Counted from the first letter of the stretch, positions 46,292 through 54,661 are shown. The stretch is 64,000 nucleotides of DNA from Micromonospora sp. M71_S20 (GCF_003664255.1 NZ_RCCV01000003.1:496001-560000); one strand, 5' to 3'. Numbers and translations: made by a program. The notes: generated from the letters alone by a model not told the origin.

Positions 46292-48118
46292 TCAGAGTTC
46301 GGCCAGCGTGCCCGCGTACATCTTCTCGATCTCGCCGGCGAAGTTGCTCTCCACGCCGCGGCGCTTGATCTTGAGGGACGGGGTGATCTCGCCGTCCTCG
46401 ATGGTCAGGTCGCGCGGCAGGATGGCGACCTTCTTGATCGTCTCCCAGCGGTTGAGCTTGGCGTTGAGCTCGGCCACGTACCCCTCGACCATGGCCTTCG
46501 CCTCCGGCGAGGCGACGATGTCGGCGTAGTCGCGGCCCTCCAGCGGGGTGCCGGCGGCCCAGCCCTTGATCGCGTCCGGGTCCAGCGTGACCAGCATCGT
46601 GCAGTAGTTGCGTGCCTGGCCGATGACCACCGCCTGCGAGGTGTACGGGCAGGTGGCCTTGAACATCCCCTCGATGTGCGAGGGCGCGATGTACTTGCCG
46701 CCCGAGGTCTTGACCAGGTCCTTCTTCCGGTCGGTGATCTTGAGGTAGCCGTCGGCGTCCAGCGTGCCGATGTCGCCGGTGCGGAAGAAGCCGTCCTCGG
46801 TGAACGAGGCCGCGGTCTCCTCCGGCAGGTTGTGGTAGCCGCGCATCACCGGCCGGCCGCGCACCAGGATCTCGCCGTCGGTGTCGATCCGGCACTCCAG
46901 GTCGCCCATCGCCTTGCCGACGGTGCCGATCCGCAGCCCGTCCGGCGGGTTGACGAAGTTGCCGGCGCTGGTCTCGGTGAGGCCGTAGCCCTCGGAGATC
47001 GGCAGGTTCGCCGCGGCGAAGAAGGTGGCGATCTCCGGGCTGAGCGGGGCGGCGCCGGAGACGAGGACCCGGATCCGGCCGCCGAGGCGAGCCTGGAGCT
47101 TGCTGAACACCAGCTTCTCGGCCACCGCGTACTTCAGCTTCAGCCCCGTCGGGAGGGGCCTGCCGGCCTGCTCCAGGGCGACCTTCTCCTTGCCGACCCG
47201 GACGCCCCAGGCGAAGATCTTCGCCTTCGCGCCGCCGCTGTCCTGCGCGGTGGTCACCGCCTTGTTGTAGACCTTCTCGAACACCCGGGGCGCGCCGCAC
47301 ATCAGCGTCGGCCGGATCACCGAGAGCAGCTCGACCAGCTTGTCCACCCGGCCGTCGACGTACGTCGGCAGACCCACGTGGATCGCCCCGCAGAGCAGGG
47401 TCTTGCCGAACGAGTGCGACAGCGGCAGCCAGAGGTACTGCAGGTCGTTCTCGCGGAGCAGCCCCAGCTCGGCCTGGGCCACGCCCTCCCAGCACCAGCC
47501 GCCGTGCAGCAGCTCGACGCCCTTCGGGCGCCCGGTGGTGCCCGAGGTGTAGATCAGCGTGGCCAGGTGCTCGGGGCCGATCCCGGCGACCAGCATGTCG
47601 ATCAGGTCGGGCTCGGCGGCCAGCGCGCGGGCGCCCTGCTCCTCCAGCTCGGCGAGGGTGAGCTGGGGAACGGCGGCGGCCGGGTCGGCGGCGCCGTCGA
47701 AGAGCACGACGTGGGTCAGCGCCGGCAGGTCGGCGCCCGCGATCTTGGCGGCCTGGGCCGGGTTCTCGGCGAACAGCACCCGGGAGCCGGAGTCGGCGAT
47801 GATGTAGGTCGCGTCGTCGGGCTCCGTCGTGGGGTAGACGGTGGTGGTAGCGCCGCCGGCACACATGATGCCGAGGTCGGCGACCACCCAGTCGAGCCGG
47901 GTGTTCGCCAGGATCGCGACCGGATCCTCCAGGCCGACACCGAGGCCGTGCAGCCCGGCGGCGACCGCCTTGGCGCGACGGGCCATCTGCTCCCAGCTCA
48001 GCCAGACCGGCCCGGAGTCGTCGGGGGCCGGGTGGGCGAAGGCGTCACGGTCGGGGGACGCCGCCACGCGCTTGAGGAACATGTCGGGGATGGAACGGTA
48101 CGGTACATCGAGAGCCAT
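46292..48118 (-). CDS. Long-chain fatty acyl-CoA synthetase (AMP-binding)
   Basis: A 608-residue adenylate-forming enzyme of the FadD15/long-chain ligase group. The P-loop-like motif is LATLIYTSGTTGRPKGVELLHGG. YGLTETSAGNFVNPPDG (A5), GEILVRGRPVMRGYHN (A6-A7), GFFRTGDIGTLDADGYLKITDRKKDLVKTSGGKYIAPSHIEG (A8) and the late Lys in ITPSLKIKRRGVE complete the set. It activates fatty acids for beta-oxidation or lipid synthesis. ATG 48118 gives the family N-terminus ALDVPYRSIPDMFLKR. A perfect 20-bp palindrome lies 26 bp upstream of the start, likely an operator. Confidence 0.93.
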   Translation of the reverse strand: MALDVPYRSIPDMFLKRVAASPDRDAFAHPAPDDSGPVWLSWEQMARRAKAVAAGLHGLGVGLEDPVAILANTRLDWVVADLGIMCAGGATTTVYPTTEPDDATYIIADSGSRVLFAENPAQAAKIAGADLPALTHVVLFDGAADPAAAVPQLTLAELEEQGARALAAEPDLIDMLVAGIGPEHLATLIYTSGTTGRPKGVELLHGGWCWEGVAQAELGLLRENDLQYLWLPLSHSFGKTLLCGAIHVGLPTYVDGRVDKLVELLSVIRPTLMCGAPRVFEKVYNKAVTTAQDSGGAKAKIFAWGVRVGKEKVALEQAGRPLPTGLKLKYAVAEKLVFSKLQARLGGRIRVLVSGAAPLSPEIATFFAAANLPISEGYGLTETSAGNFVNPPDGLRIGTVGKAMGDLECRIDTDGEILVRGRPVMRGYHNLPEETAASFTEDGFFRTGDIGTLDADGYLKITDRKKDLVKTSGGKYIAPSHIEGMFKATCPYTSQAVVIGQARNYCTMLVTLDPDAIKGWAAGTPLEGRDYADIVASPEAKAMVEGYVAELNAKLNRWETIKKVAILPRDLTIEDGEITPSLKIKRRGVESNFAGEIEKMYAGTLAEL

Positions 48119-48143
48119 CGCTGTAGCCGCCTTCGGGGGTGGA

Positions 48144-48163
48144 GACGTGACCATGGTCACGTC
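48144..48163. promoter_or_regulatory. 20-bp perfect palindrome upstream of the acyl-CoA synthetase gene
   Basis: GACGTGACCATGGTCACGTC is self-complementary over all 20 bases and lies 26-45 bp before the start codon, where a TetR-family fatty-acid regulator could bind. No such regulator is adjacent. Confidence 0.7.
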
Positions 48164-48255
48164 GGTGTTCGTTACCGAAGGGTATTGCCTGCGCCCGGGC
48201 ATCGGCTAGCCCTGTGGATCACGGCTGGGCCACGTCTCGGAAGATGGACCCCGGT

Positions 48256-49209
48256 TCAGGCGTACCGGGCCGCCCCCAGCGACCAGTCGTAGGTGGCCCG
48301 GATCCAGTTGCGCCGCGCGGTGAGGGCCGGCCGCAGGCCGTCGTCGCCCGTGGCGAGCAGCGCCGCCTCCGTCGCCAGGTACGCCGTCAGGCCCTCGTTG
48401 AACCGGTCGGCCGCCGCCCGCAGGGCCGCCGACTCGTCGCCGTCCGCCCGCCCCGCGGCGATCACCGCGACCAGGTTGTGCGCGTCCGGCTGGCCGAGGT
48501 GCTCCTTGCCGTACGAGAAGACGTCGTTGCACCAGCAGACCAGGTCGGCGGCGAGCAGGTCGAGGGCGACCAGCGACGGCTCGGTGCGCTGGGTCGCGCC
48601 CGGCAGCGCCCCGGCGGCCAGCTCGGTGAGGGTGAAGCTGGGGTGGACCCCTCCGGTGTGCCGGCGCATCTGGACGTACTCGGCCAGCCCCGGCGCCCGC
48701 CCGTGCTCCCGGTTCGCCGCCTCCCAGAGCAGCGCCAGCAGGTACTCCCGCACGTCGCCGACGAAGCGCAGCAGCGCCACGGGCCCGCCGGCGGCGTGGG
48801 CCCGTCGGCACAGGTCGCCCAGCGCCTCGCCGAGCGGCCCGGCCGCGGTCGCCGGCCCGTCGGTCCGTCCCCCGTGGCCGTCCAGGACGTCCAGGAGGGC
48901 GGCCACGGTCGGCGCCAGCCGGGTGGGGGAGTCGCCGAGGCCGTCCTCGTCGCAGGCGTCGTCCATCACGAACAGCCAGGAGATCAGGTCGGTGAGCAGT
49001 CGCAGCCCGTCCACCGGGCCCTCCGGGCAGGCCCGCCCGGCCAGCCCGGCGGCGTCGGCCCGGCGCAGCCGGTGCAGCCGGTGCCCGTTAGCGATCAGCC
49101 CGTGGCCGAGCGCCCACTCGGTGCTCTCCCACGCCACCCGTGCGGTGGCGTCGTGCTGGCGCGCGGGAAAGGGGGGTTCCCGTAGCGCCGAGACCGCGAA
49201 GGTCCGCAT
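48256..49209 (-). CDS. Class I terpene synthase
   Basis: A 317-residue cyclase of the bacterial sesquiterpene-synthase-like fold. The Asp-rich motif DDACDE (residues 83-88, after WLFVM) and the NSE motif NDVFSYGKE (229-237) bind Mg2+-diphosphate. The pyrophosphate-sensing Arg pair is in QMRRHTGGVHP (about 183-184), and the C-terminal Arg-Tyr is present (AARYA). All catalytic elements are intact, so it should be active on a prenyl diphosphate, probably farnesyl or geranyl. ATG 49209 follows AGGGGG. No P450, methyltransferase or prenyltransferase is adjacent, so the product is unknown. Confidence 0.9.
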   Translation of the reverse strand: MRTFAVSALREPPFPARQHDATARVAWESTEWALGHGLIANGHRLHRLRRADAAGLAGRACPEGPVDGLRLLTDLISWLFVMDDACDEDGLGDSPTRLAPTVAALLDVLDGHGGRTDGPATAAGPLGEALGDLCRRAHAAGGPVALLRFVGDVREYLLALLWEAANREHGRAPGLAEYVQMRRHTGGVHPSFTLTELAAGALPGATQRTEPSLVALDLLAADLVCWCNDVFSYGKEHLGQPDAHNLVAVIAAGRADGDESAALRAAADRFNEGLTAYLATEAALLATGDDGLRPALTARRNWIRATYDWSLGAARYA

Positions 49210-49333
49210 GGTGCCCCCTGTCGCGCCGCCCCACGGCGGGACGGCGCGGGACAGCGTACGGGAGCGGGGATCGGTCGCGGTCGTTGGGTAACCGCTTTTT
49301 CGAATTGTGCTGTGGCCGTTTACGCACAGCGCG

Positions 49334-49963
49334 TCACATGCCCAGGTTGGCGCCCCGGAGCCGCTCGGCCGGCGCCGCCGGCCCGTCGATCTGCACCCGG
49401 GACACCCGCTGCCGGCCGCTGAGGAACAGGGCCAGTTCGCCCGGTGCGCCCACCACCCGCACGGGTTCGCCGCCGCGGCCGACGGAGAGCTCCCCGTAGC
49501 CGGGCGCCTGGACGAAGACGTCCGCCGGGAACCGGCGCAACGCCAGCCGGGCCAGCCCGGCGCACCGCTTCCAGAGCGCCGCGTTCAGCCCCGCCGCCAG
49601 GTCGCGCGGGAGCCAGCCCGGGCGGGCGCGCCGCACGTCCTCGTGGTGGATGAAGAACTCCAGCGTGTTGGCCAGCTCGTCGGTGACCGGGTTGCTGACC
49701 GGACTCCACACCGGCGGCCGGCGCACCTGCTCGAGAAGGCGTGGCCAGGGGCGCGCGGCGACGCGTAGGCGCACCCGTTCGGAGTAGCCGCGCAGCGGCG
49801 GGAGCAGGATGCCGCCGGCGGCGTCGGGCCGGCGTTCGCGCAGCACCAGGTGGGCGGCGAGGTCGCGGGTGCTCCACCCCTCGTTGACCGTCGGCGCCTC
49901 CGGTCCCAGCGTCTGCATCAGGTCGGCGAGCGCCTCGCGCTCCGATCGGGCGTACCGCGGCAT
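49334..49963 (-). CDS. TIGR03085-type (DinB-like) metal-binding protein
   Basis: A 209-residue protein whose N-terminus (YARSEREALADLMQTLGPEAPTVNEGWSTRDLAAHLVLRERRPDAAGGI) matches the mycothiol-dependent maleylpyruvate-isomerase/DinB fold, with WSTRDLAAHLVLRE carrying the first metal His. NTLEFFIHHEDVRRARPGW carries the second His pair, and a C-terminal beta domain follows. Members of TIGR03085 are actinobacterial and of unknown function; the fold suggests a thiol transferase or hydrolase. ATG 49963 has a TACGAT -10 box 6 nt upstream (leaderless). Confidence 0.85.
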   Translation of the reverse strand: MPRYARSEREALADLMQTLGPEAPTVNEGWSTRDLAAHLVLRERRPDAAGGILLPPLRGYSERVRLRVAARPWPRLLEQVRRPPVWSPVSNPVTDELANTLEFFIHHEDVRRARPGWLPRDLAAGLNAALWKRCAGLARLALRRFPADVFVQAPGYGELSVGRGGEPVRVVGAPGELALFLSGRQRVSRVQIDGPAAPAERLRGANLGM

Positions 49964-49969
49964 GCACCG

Positions 49970-49975
49970 ATCGTA
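49970..49975 (-). promoter_or_regulatory. -10 box of the TIGR03085 gene (leaderless)
   Basis: TACGAT on the minus strand, 6 nt before the ATG at 49963. Confidence 0.5.
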
Positions 49976-50083
49976 GGCCCGTACGGCCCGCTCGGCGCGT
50001 CGAGTGCGCCGGCGGCCGTGACGGTGGACATAGCGGACCGGGGCGGCGGAGCTGGCCCGGACCGGTAAGGATGAGGAAGATAA

Positions 50084-51985
50084 GTGCGGCTTACGGCGGG
50101 GGAGAGCGTGGCGAGCAGGACAAGTCGGGACGTGCTGGTGCGGGGGCTGGCCGTCCTCGGGCGGGCGATCCGGGAGGAGCCGCGCATCTTCGCGGTCGCG
50201 GTGAGCGGCAGCGTGCTCTTCGGCGCCATGACGGTGGCCAGCGCGTACGTGGTGGGCGCCGTCGTCGGCGACGTGGTGGTGCCGGCGATCGAGCGCGGCG
50301 CGGTCGGGGTCGGCGGGCTGGCCCTGGCGGCCGTCGCGCTGTTCGGCATCAGCGTGCTGCGGGTGGCCGGCATCTTCGGCCGCCGCCTCGGCGCGGGCTA
50401 CATGCAGTACCGCCTCCAGGCCGCCTACCGGCGCCGGGTCACCCGCCGCTACCTGGAGCTTCCGCTGTCCTGGCACCACCGCAACGCCACCGGCACGCTG
50501 CTGTCCAACGCCAACTCCGACGTCGAGGCCGCCTGGTATCCGATCGCCCCGCTGCCGTTCGCGGTCGGCACCCTGGTGATGCTGGTCGGCGCGGTGGGGT
50601 CGCTCTTCGTCACCGACTGGGCGCTGGCCCTGGTCGGCGTCGCGGTCTTCCCGGCGCTCTTCGCGCTCAACGTCGCCTACTCCCGCCGGATGGCTCCCCG
50701 CCAGGCCCGGGCCCAGCGGCTGCGCGCCGAGGTCAGCGGCATCGCGCACGAGAGCTTCGACGGTGCCCTGGTCGTCAAGACGATGGGCCGGGAGGCGCAG
50801 GAGACCGACCGGTTCGCCGCCCGCGCGGGTGAGCTGCGCGACTCGCTGGTGGCGGTCGGGCGGCTGCGCGGCGTCTTCGATCCGATGCTGGAGACCCTGC
50901 CCAGCCTCGGCACCCTCGCCGTGCTGGTGGTCGGCGCGATCCGGCTGCGGCAGGGCGCGATCAGCGTCGCCGAGCTGATCAGCGTCGCCTTCCTCTTCAC
51001 GGTGCTGGCGTTTCCCGTACGGGCCATCGGCTGGGTGCTGGCCGAGCTGCCGCGCAGCGTCGCCGGCTGGGACCGGGTCCGCCGGGTGCTCGACGCGACC
51101 GGCGAGATGGCGTACGGCGACACGACGCTCGACGTGACGGACCCCCGCCCCGCCACCCTCGCGTTCGACGGCGTGCGGTTCGGCTACGAGCCGGCCGAGG
51201 CGCACCTGCCCGGCACGGAGGTGCTCGGCGACGTCTCCTTCACCGTGCCCGCCGGGAAGACCGTGGCCCTGGTCGGGCCGACCGGCTCCGGCAAGTCGAC
51301 GATCGCCGCGCTGGCCGTGCGGCTGGTCGACCCGCTGGCCGGCACGGTGTGCGTGGACGGGGTGGACGTCCGCCGGCTCACCGCCGCCTCGTTGGCGGGC
51401 ACCGCCGCGCTGGTCGCCCAGGTGCCGTTCGTCTTCGACGACACGGTGCGCGCCAACATCACGCTGGACCGGCCGGGCATCGGCGACGACGACGTCTGGG
51501 CCGCGCTGCGGCTGGCAGAGGCGGACGGCTTCGTCGCGGCCCTGCCCGACGGTCTCGACACGAGGGTCGGCGAGCGGGGCACCTCGCTCTCCGGCGGCCA
51601 GCGGCAGCGGCTCACCCTGGCCCGCGCGCTCGCCGGCCGGCCACGCCTGCTGGTGCTCGACGACGCGACCAGCGCCGTCGACCCGCGGGTGGAGGCGGCC
51701 ATCCTGGCCGGGCTGCGCTCCTCGGCGGGGCAGGCCGGGCCGGCCGCGTCGATCCTGGTGGTCGCCTACCGGCGGGCCACCATCGCGTTGGCCGACGAGG
51801 TGGTCTACCTGGAACAGGGCCGGGTGCTCGCCCGCGGCCCGCACGCCGAGCTGCTGGCCACGGTGCCGGGCTACGCCGACCTGGTCACCGCCTACGAGCA
51901 GGCCGAGGTCGACCACACCAAGGACGAGACGTACGACGAGGTCGCCCCGCTGCCGTCGGGCCTGGAGATCGAGGTGGACCGGTGA
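50084..51985 (+). CDS. ABC exporter half-transporter with degenerate ATP site
   Basis: 633 residues: six-helix exporter domain (about 30-330) and a nucleotide-binding domain. Walker A GPTGSGKST and signature TSLSGGQRQRLTLARAL are canonical, but Walker B reads LLVLDDATSAVD (Asp replaces the catalytic Glu) and the H-loop reads VVAYRRATIALAD (Tyr replaces His). This is the pattern of the inactive-site half of heterodimeric exporters. The partner is the next gene. GTG 50084 follows GAGGAAG; GTG 50108 is an alternative. The stop codon starts a tandem pair of bridging elements. Confidence 0.92.
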   Translation: MRLTAGESVASRTSRDVLVRGLAVLGRAIREEPRIFAVAVSGSVLFGAMTVASAYVVGAVVGDVVVPAIERGAVGVGGLALAAVALFGISVLRVAGIFGRRLGAGYMQYRLQAAYRRRVTRRYLELPLSWHHRNATGTLLSNANSDVEAAWYPIAPLPFAVGTLVMLVGAVGSLFVTDWALALVGVAVFPALFALNVAYSRRMAPRQARAQRLRAEVSGIAHESFDGALVVKTMGREAQETDRFAARAGELRDSLVAVGRLRGVFDPMLETLPSLGTLAVLVVGAIRLRQGAISVAELISVAFLFTVLAFPVRAIGWVLAELPRSVAGWDRVRRVLDATGEMAYGDTTLDVTDPRPATLAFDGVRFGYEPAEAHLPGTEVLGDVSFTVPAGKTVALVGPTGSGKSTIAALAVRLVDPLAGTVCVDGVDVRRLTAASLAGTAALVAQVPFVFDDTVRANITLDRPGIGDDDVWAALRLAEADGFVAALPDGLDTRVGERGTSLSGGQRQRLTLARALAGRPRLLVLDDATSAVDPRVEAAILAGLRSSAGQAGPAASILVVAYRRATIALADEVVYLEQGRVLARGPHAELLATVPGYADLVTAYEQAEVDHTKDETYDEVAPLPSGLEIEVDR

Positions 51986-52044
51986 GCGCGAGGAGTGCAG
52001 CGCAGCGGAGCCCCGCAGTCGTGAACGGAAGGCGGGCCCGGTGA
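51982..52044 (+). repeat. Bridging element, tandem copy 1
   Basis: GTG 51982 overlaps the stop of the first ABC gene. The frame encodes VSARSAAQRSPAVVNGRRAR and ends at TGA 52042-52044, overlapping the GTG of the next copy. It carries CGCGA/TCGTG arms (wobble pairing) and GGAAGG near its end. Confidence 0.88.
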
Positions 52045-52103
52045 GCGCGAGGAGTGCAGCGCAGCGGAGCCCCGCAGTCGCGAACGAAAGAGGGATCCGG
52101 TGA
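52041..52103 (+). repeat. Bridging element, tandem copy 2
   Basis: GTG 52041 lies in the stop of copy 1; period 59 bp. The frame encodes VSARSAAQRSPAVANERGIR and ends at TGA 52101-52103, overlapping the GTG start of the second ABC gene (GTGA). Core nucleotides differ from copy 1 at a single position over about 44 bases. Confidence 0.88.
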
Positions 52104-53914
52104 CCACCACCACGGACACGGCGCGGAAGACTGGGGCCGCCGAGGCGCCCGAGACGCCCGAGGCGCCCGAGACGACGTGGCAGACGCTGCGCCGGGGTCT
52201 GGCGCTCTCCCCGGAGCTGCGGGTCGGCCTGGCCGGCACGCTCGGCCTGGCCCTGGTCTACATGGTCGGCCGGGCGGCCGTTCCGGTGGCCGTGCAGCAG
52301 GGCATCGACAACGGCATCGTGGGCGGCCTGGACCTGGGCGTGATCTGGAAGGTGGTGGCCGCCACCGCCGCGGTGCTGGTGGTGACCACGCTCTGCGGTT
52401 ACCTGATGATGCGCCGGCTCTTCACGGTCAGCGAGACCGCGCTGGCCAACGTGCGGATCCGGGCGTTCCGGCACGTGCACGACCTGTCGATGCTGCACCA
52501 GCAGTCGGAGCGGCGCGGTTCGCTGGTCTCCCGGGTGACCAGCGACGTCGACCAGATCACCCAGTTCCTCCAGTGGGGCGGCGTGATCCTGGTGATCAAC
52601 CTCGGCCAGCTGGCGGTCACCACGCTTGTCATGTTCGCGTACTCCTGGCAGCTGACCCTGATGGTGTTCGCCGCCTTCCTGCCCGCCGTGTTCGTGATCC
52701 GGCGGCTCCAGCGCCGCCTCGCCGGGGCGTACGGGGTGGTCCGGCAGCGCACGGGGACGCTGCTCGGCGCGATCGGGGAGAGCGTGGTCGGCGCGCCGGT
52801 GATCCGGGCCTACGGGATCGCCGGCCGGACGGCCCGCCGGCTCGACGAGGCGATCGACGGGCAGCGCCGGGCCCAGCAGCGGGCGATCAGGATCAGCATC
52901 ATGGGCAGCTCGGTCGGGGAGCTGGCGGCCGGCCTGGCGCTGGCCGGCGTGGTGGTGCTCGGGGTGACCCTCGGCGCCGACCGCACCCTGAGCATCGGCG
53001 AGGTGACCGCCTTCCTCTTCCTGGTCACGCTCTTCATCCAGCCGGTGCAGATCGCCACCGAGGTGCTCAACGAGGCGCAGAACGCCATCGCGGGCTGGCG
53101 CCGGGTGCTGGACGTGCTGGACGTCGAGCCGGACGTCGCCGACCCGGGCGAGCAGGGGCGTGAGCTGCCGTCCGGCCCGCTGGACATCCGCTTCGCGGGG
53201 GTGCGCTTCGCGTACCCGGGGGGTCCGCCCGTGCTGCACGACGTCAGCCTGGAGATTCCGGCGAAGAGCCGGGTGGCGGTGGTCGGGGAGACCGGCAGCG
53301 GCAAGACCACCTTCGCCAAGCTGCTCACCCGCCTGATGGACCCGACCGCCGGCCAGGTGCTGCTCTCCGGCGTGCCGCTGGACCGGGTCCGGTTCGCCTC
53401 GCTGCGCTCGCGGGTGGTGATGGTCCCGCAGGACGGCTTCCTCTTCGACGCCACGGTGGCGGAGAACGTCCGCTTCGCCCGCCCGGAGCTGACCGACGAG
53501 CAGCTCGGGGCGGCCTTCACCGAGCTGGGGCTGGCGGACTGGCTGGACGGGCTCCCGTCGGGGCTGCACACGCCGGTGGGGGAGCGCGGCGAGGCGCTGA
53601 GCGTGGGGGAGCGGCAGCTGGTCGCGCTGGCCCGCGCGTACGTGGCCGATCCGGACCTGCTGGTGCTGGACGAGGCGACGAGCGCGGTCGACCCGGCCAC
53701 GGAGGTGCGGCTGCAACGCACCCTGGACGCGGTCACCCGGGGGCGCACCACCCTCGCGATCGCGCACCGGCTCTCCACGGCGCAGGCCGCCGACGAGGTG
53801 ATCGTGGTGGACAAGGGCCGGATCGTGCAGCGCGGTCCGCACGACGAGCTGGTCCGCGACCCGGAGTCGGTCTACGGCCTGCTCTACGCCTCCTGGCTGG
53901 AGCAGACCCGCTGA
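52100..53914 (+). CDS. ABC exporter half-transporter, catalytic partner
   Basis: 604 residues: six-helix exporter domain and nucleotide-binding domain with Walker A GETGSGKTT, Walker B LLVLDEATSAVD (Glu present) and H-loop IAHRLST. Its signature motif is altered (ALSVGERQLVALARA instead of LSGGQ). Combined with the first half's Asp/Tyr changes, this makes one composite ATP site degenerate and the other fully canonical, as in TM287/288-like exporters. GTG 52100 overlaps the stop of a bridging element. It starts with a Thr/Glu/Pro-rich tail of about 25 residues. Substrate unknown; drug or lipid export is plausible. Confidence 0.92.
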   Translation: MTTTTDTARKTGAAEAPETPEAPETTWQTLRRGLALSPELRVGLAGTLGLALVYMVGRAAVPVAVQQGIDNGIVGGLDLGVIWKVVAATAAVLVVTTLCGYLMMRRLFTVSETALANVRIRAFRHVHDLSMLHQQSERRGSLVSRVTSDVDQITQFLQWGGVILVINLGQLAVTTLVMFAYSWQLTLMVFAAFLPAVFVIRRLQRRLAGAYGVVRQRTGTLLGAIGESVVGAPVIRAYGIAGRTARRLDEAIDGQRRAQQRAIRISIMGSSVGELAAGLALAGVVVLGVTLGADRTLSIGEVTAFLFLVTLFIQPVQIATEVLNEAQNAIAGWRRVLDVLDVEPDVADPGEQGRELPSGPLDIRFAGVRFAYPGGPPVLHDVSLEIPAKSRVAVVGETGSGKTTFAKLLTRLMDPTAGQVLLSGVPLDRVRFASLRSRVVMVPQDGFLFDATVAENVRFARPELTDEQLGAAFTELGLADWLDGLPSGLHTPVGERGEALSVGERQLVALARAYVADPDLLVLDEATSAVDPATEVRLQRTLDAVTRGRTTLAIAHRLSTAQAADEVIVVDKGRIVQRGPHDELVRDPESVYGLLYASWLEQTR

Positions 53915-53964
53915 CCCGGCCCGCCGTGCGTACGCGCCGACCCGTTTCCGCCGGCCCGGTCCGG

Positions 53965-53995
53965 CGCGCGGCCCGGCTGCGCGCCGGGCCGCGCG
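53965..53995. terminator. Bidirectional terminator hairpin
   Basis: CGCGCGGCCCGG (53965-53976) and CCGGGCCGCGCG (53984-53995) form a perfect 12-bp stem with a 7-nt loop, between the convergent ABC gene and rpsD paralogue. Confidence 0.75.
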
Positions 53996-53999
53996 TGGG

Positions 54000-54611
54000 T
54001 CAGCGGGAGTAGAACTCCACCACCAGTTGCTCGTCGCAGATCACCGGCACCTCGTGCCGGGCGGGCTCGCGCAGCAACGTGGTTCGCAGCTCGCCCAGCT
54101 CCACCGACAGGTACGGCTGGCCGGGTCCCTCGGTGGCGTTGGCGCCCGCGGCGGCGAGCTGGAACGGCACGGACGCGCGGCTGCGTTCGCGGACGGCCAC
54201 CACCTGGCCCGGACGCAGCCGGTACGACGGCCGGTCGACCTTGCGTCCGTCGACGGTGAAGTGGCCGTGCGCGACGAGCTGCCGGGCCTGGTAGATGCTG
54301 CGGGCCAGGCCGGCCCGGTGCACCACCGCGTCGAGCCGTCGCTCCAGCAGCGCGACCAGGCTCTCGCCCGTCTTGCCGGCGCTGCGGGCGGCCTCGTCGA
54401 AGACACGCCGGAGCTGGGTCTCGCTGACGTTGTACTGGTGGCGCAGGCGCTGCTTCTCCAGCAGCCGCACCTGGTAGTCCGAGGTCTTGCGGCGCTGCCG
54501 GCCGTGCACTCCGGGCGGGAACGGGCGCCGCTCGAAGTACCGCACGCACTTGCGAGTGAGGGGGATGCCGAGGGCGCGGGAGAGGCGGGCCTTGGGCCTG
54601 GGTTGGTTCAC
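54000..54611 (-). CDS. rpsD: Second-copy 30S ribosomal protein S4, zinc-ligand-poor form
   Basis: 203 residues. PRPKARLSRALGIPLT...RRPFPPGVHGRQRRKTSDYQVRLLEKQRLRHQYNVSETQLRRVF is clearly S4, with the S4 RNA-binding domain RRLDAVVHRAGLARSIYQARQLVAHGHFTVDGRKVD. The usual N-terminal zinc-binding cysteines are reduced to one (Cys-22), so it is a 'C-minus' paralogue. It stands alone, away from the rpsM-rpsK-rpoA context where the main rpsD usually lies. A TTAGCC/TAGAGC promoter reads into it, and its -35 lies inside an iron box. GTG 54611. It might replace S4 under metal stress. Confidence 0.9.
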   Translation of the reverse strand: MNQPRPKARLSRALGIPLTRKCVRYFERRPFPPGVHGRQRRKTSDYQVRLLEKQRLRHQYNVSETQLRRVFDEAARSAGKTGESLVALLERRLDAVVHRAGLARSIYQARQLVAHGHFTVDGRKVDRPSYRLRPGQVVAVRERSRASVPFQLAAAGANATEGPGQPYLSVELGELRTTLLREPARHEVPVICDEQLVVEFYSR

Positions 54612-54613
54612 GC

Positions 54614-54642
54614 TGGACGTCTCCGATCCGGTGCTCTAGTCT
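54614..54642 (+). promoter_or_regulatory. Promoter of the DUF2470 gene
   Basis: TGGACG (54614-54619), 17-nt spacer, TAGTCT (54637-54642). The predicted start point lies at the edge of the iron box. Confidence 0.45.
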
Positions 54643-54661
54643 GCGAGTTAGGTAAGGCTAA
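54633..54661 (-). promoter_or_regulatory. Promoter of the S4 paralogue
   Basis: Minus strand: TTAGCC (54661-54656), 17-nt spacer, TAGAGC (54638-54633). The -35 lies within the iron box. Confidence 0.5.

Noticed and set aside
48256..49209. A terpene biosynthetic gene cluster
   Set aside because: No prenyltransferase, P450, methyltransferase or regulator is adjacent. The acyl-CoA synthetase beside it is a housekeeping type with its own operator, so only a lone synthase is supported.
49334..53842. A 1502-codon minus-strand frame antisense to the ABC exporter genes
   Set aside because: Only the first-transcribed gene end at 49334-49963 (TIGR03085 type) is real; the remainder is antisense low-complexity sequence.
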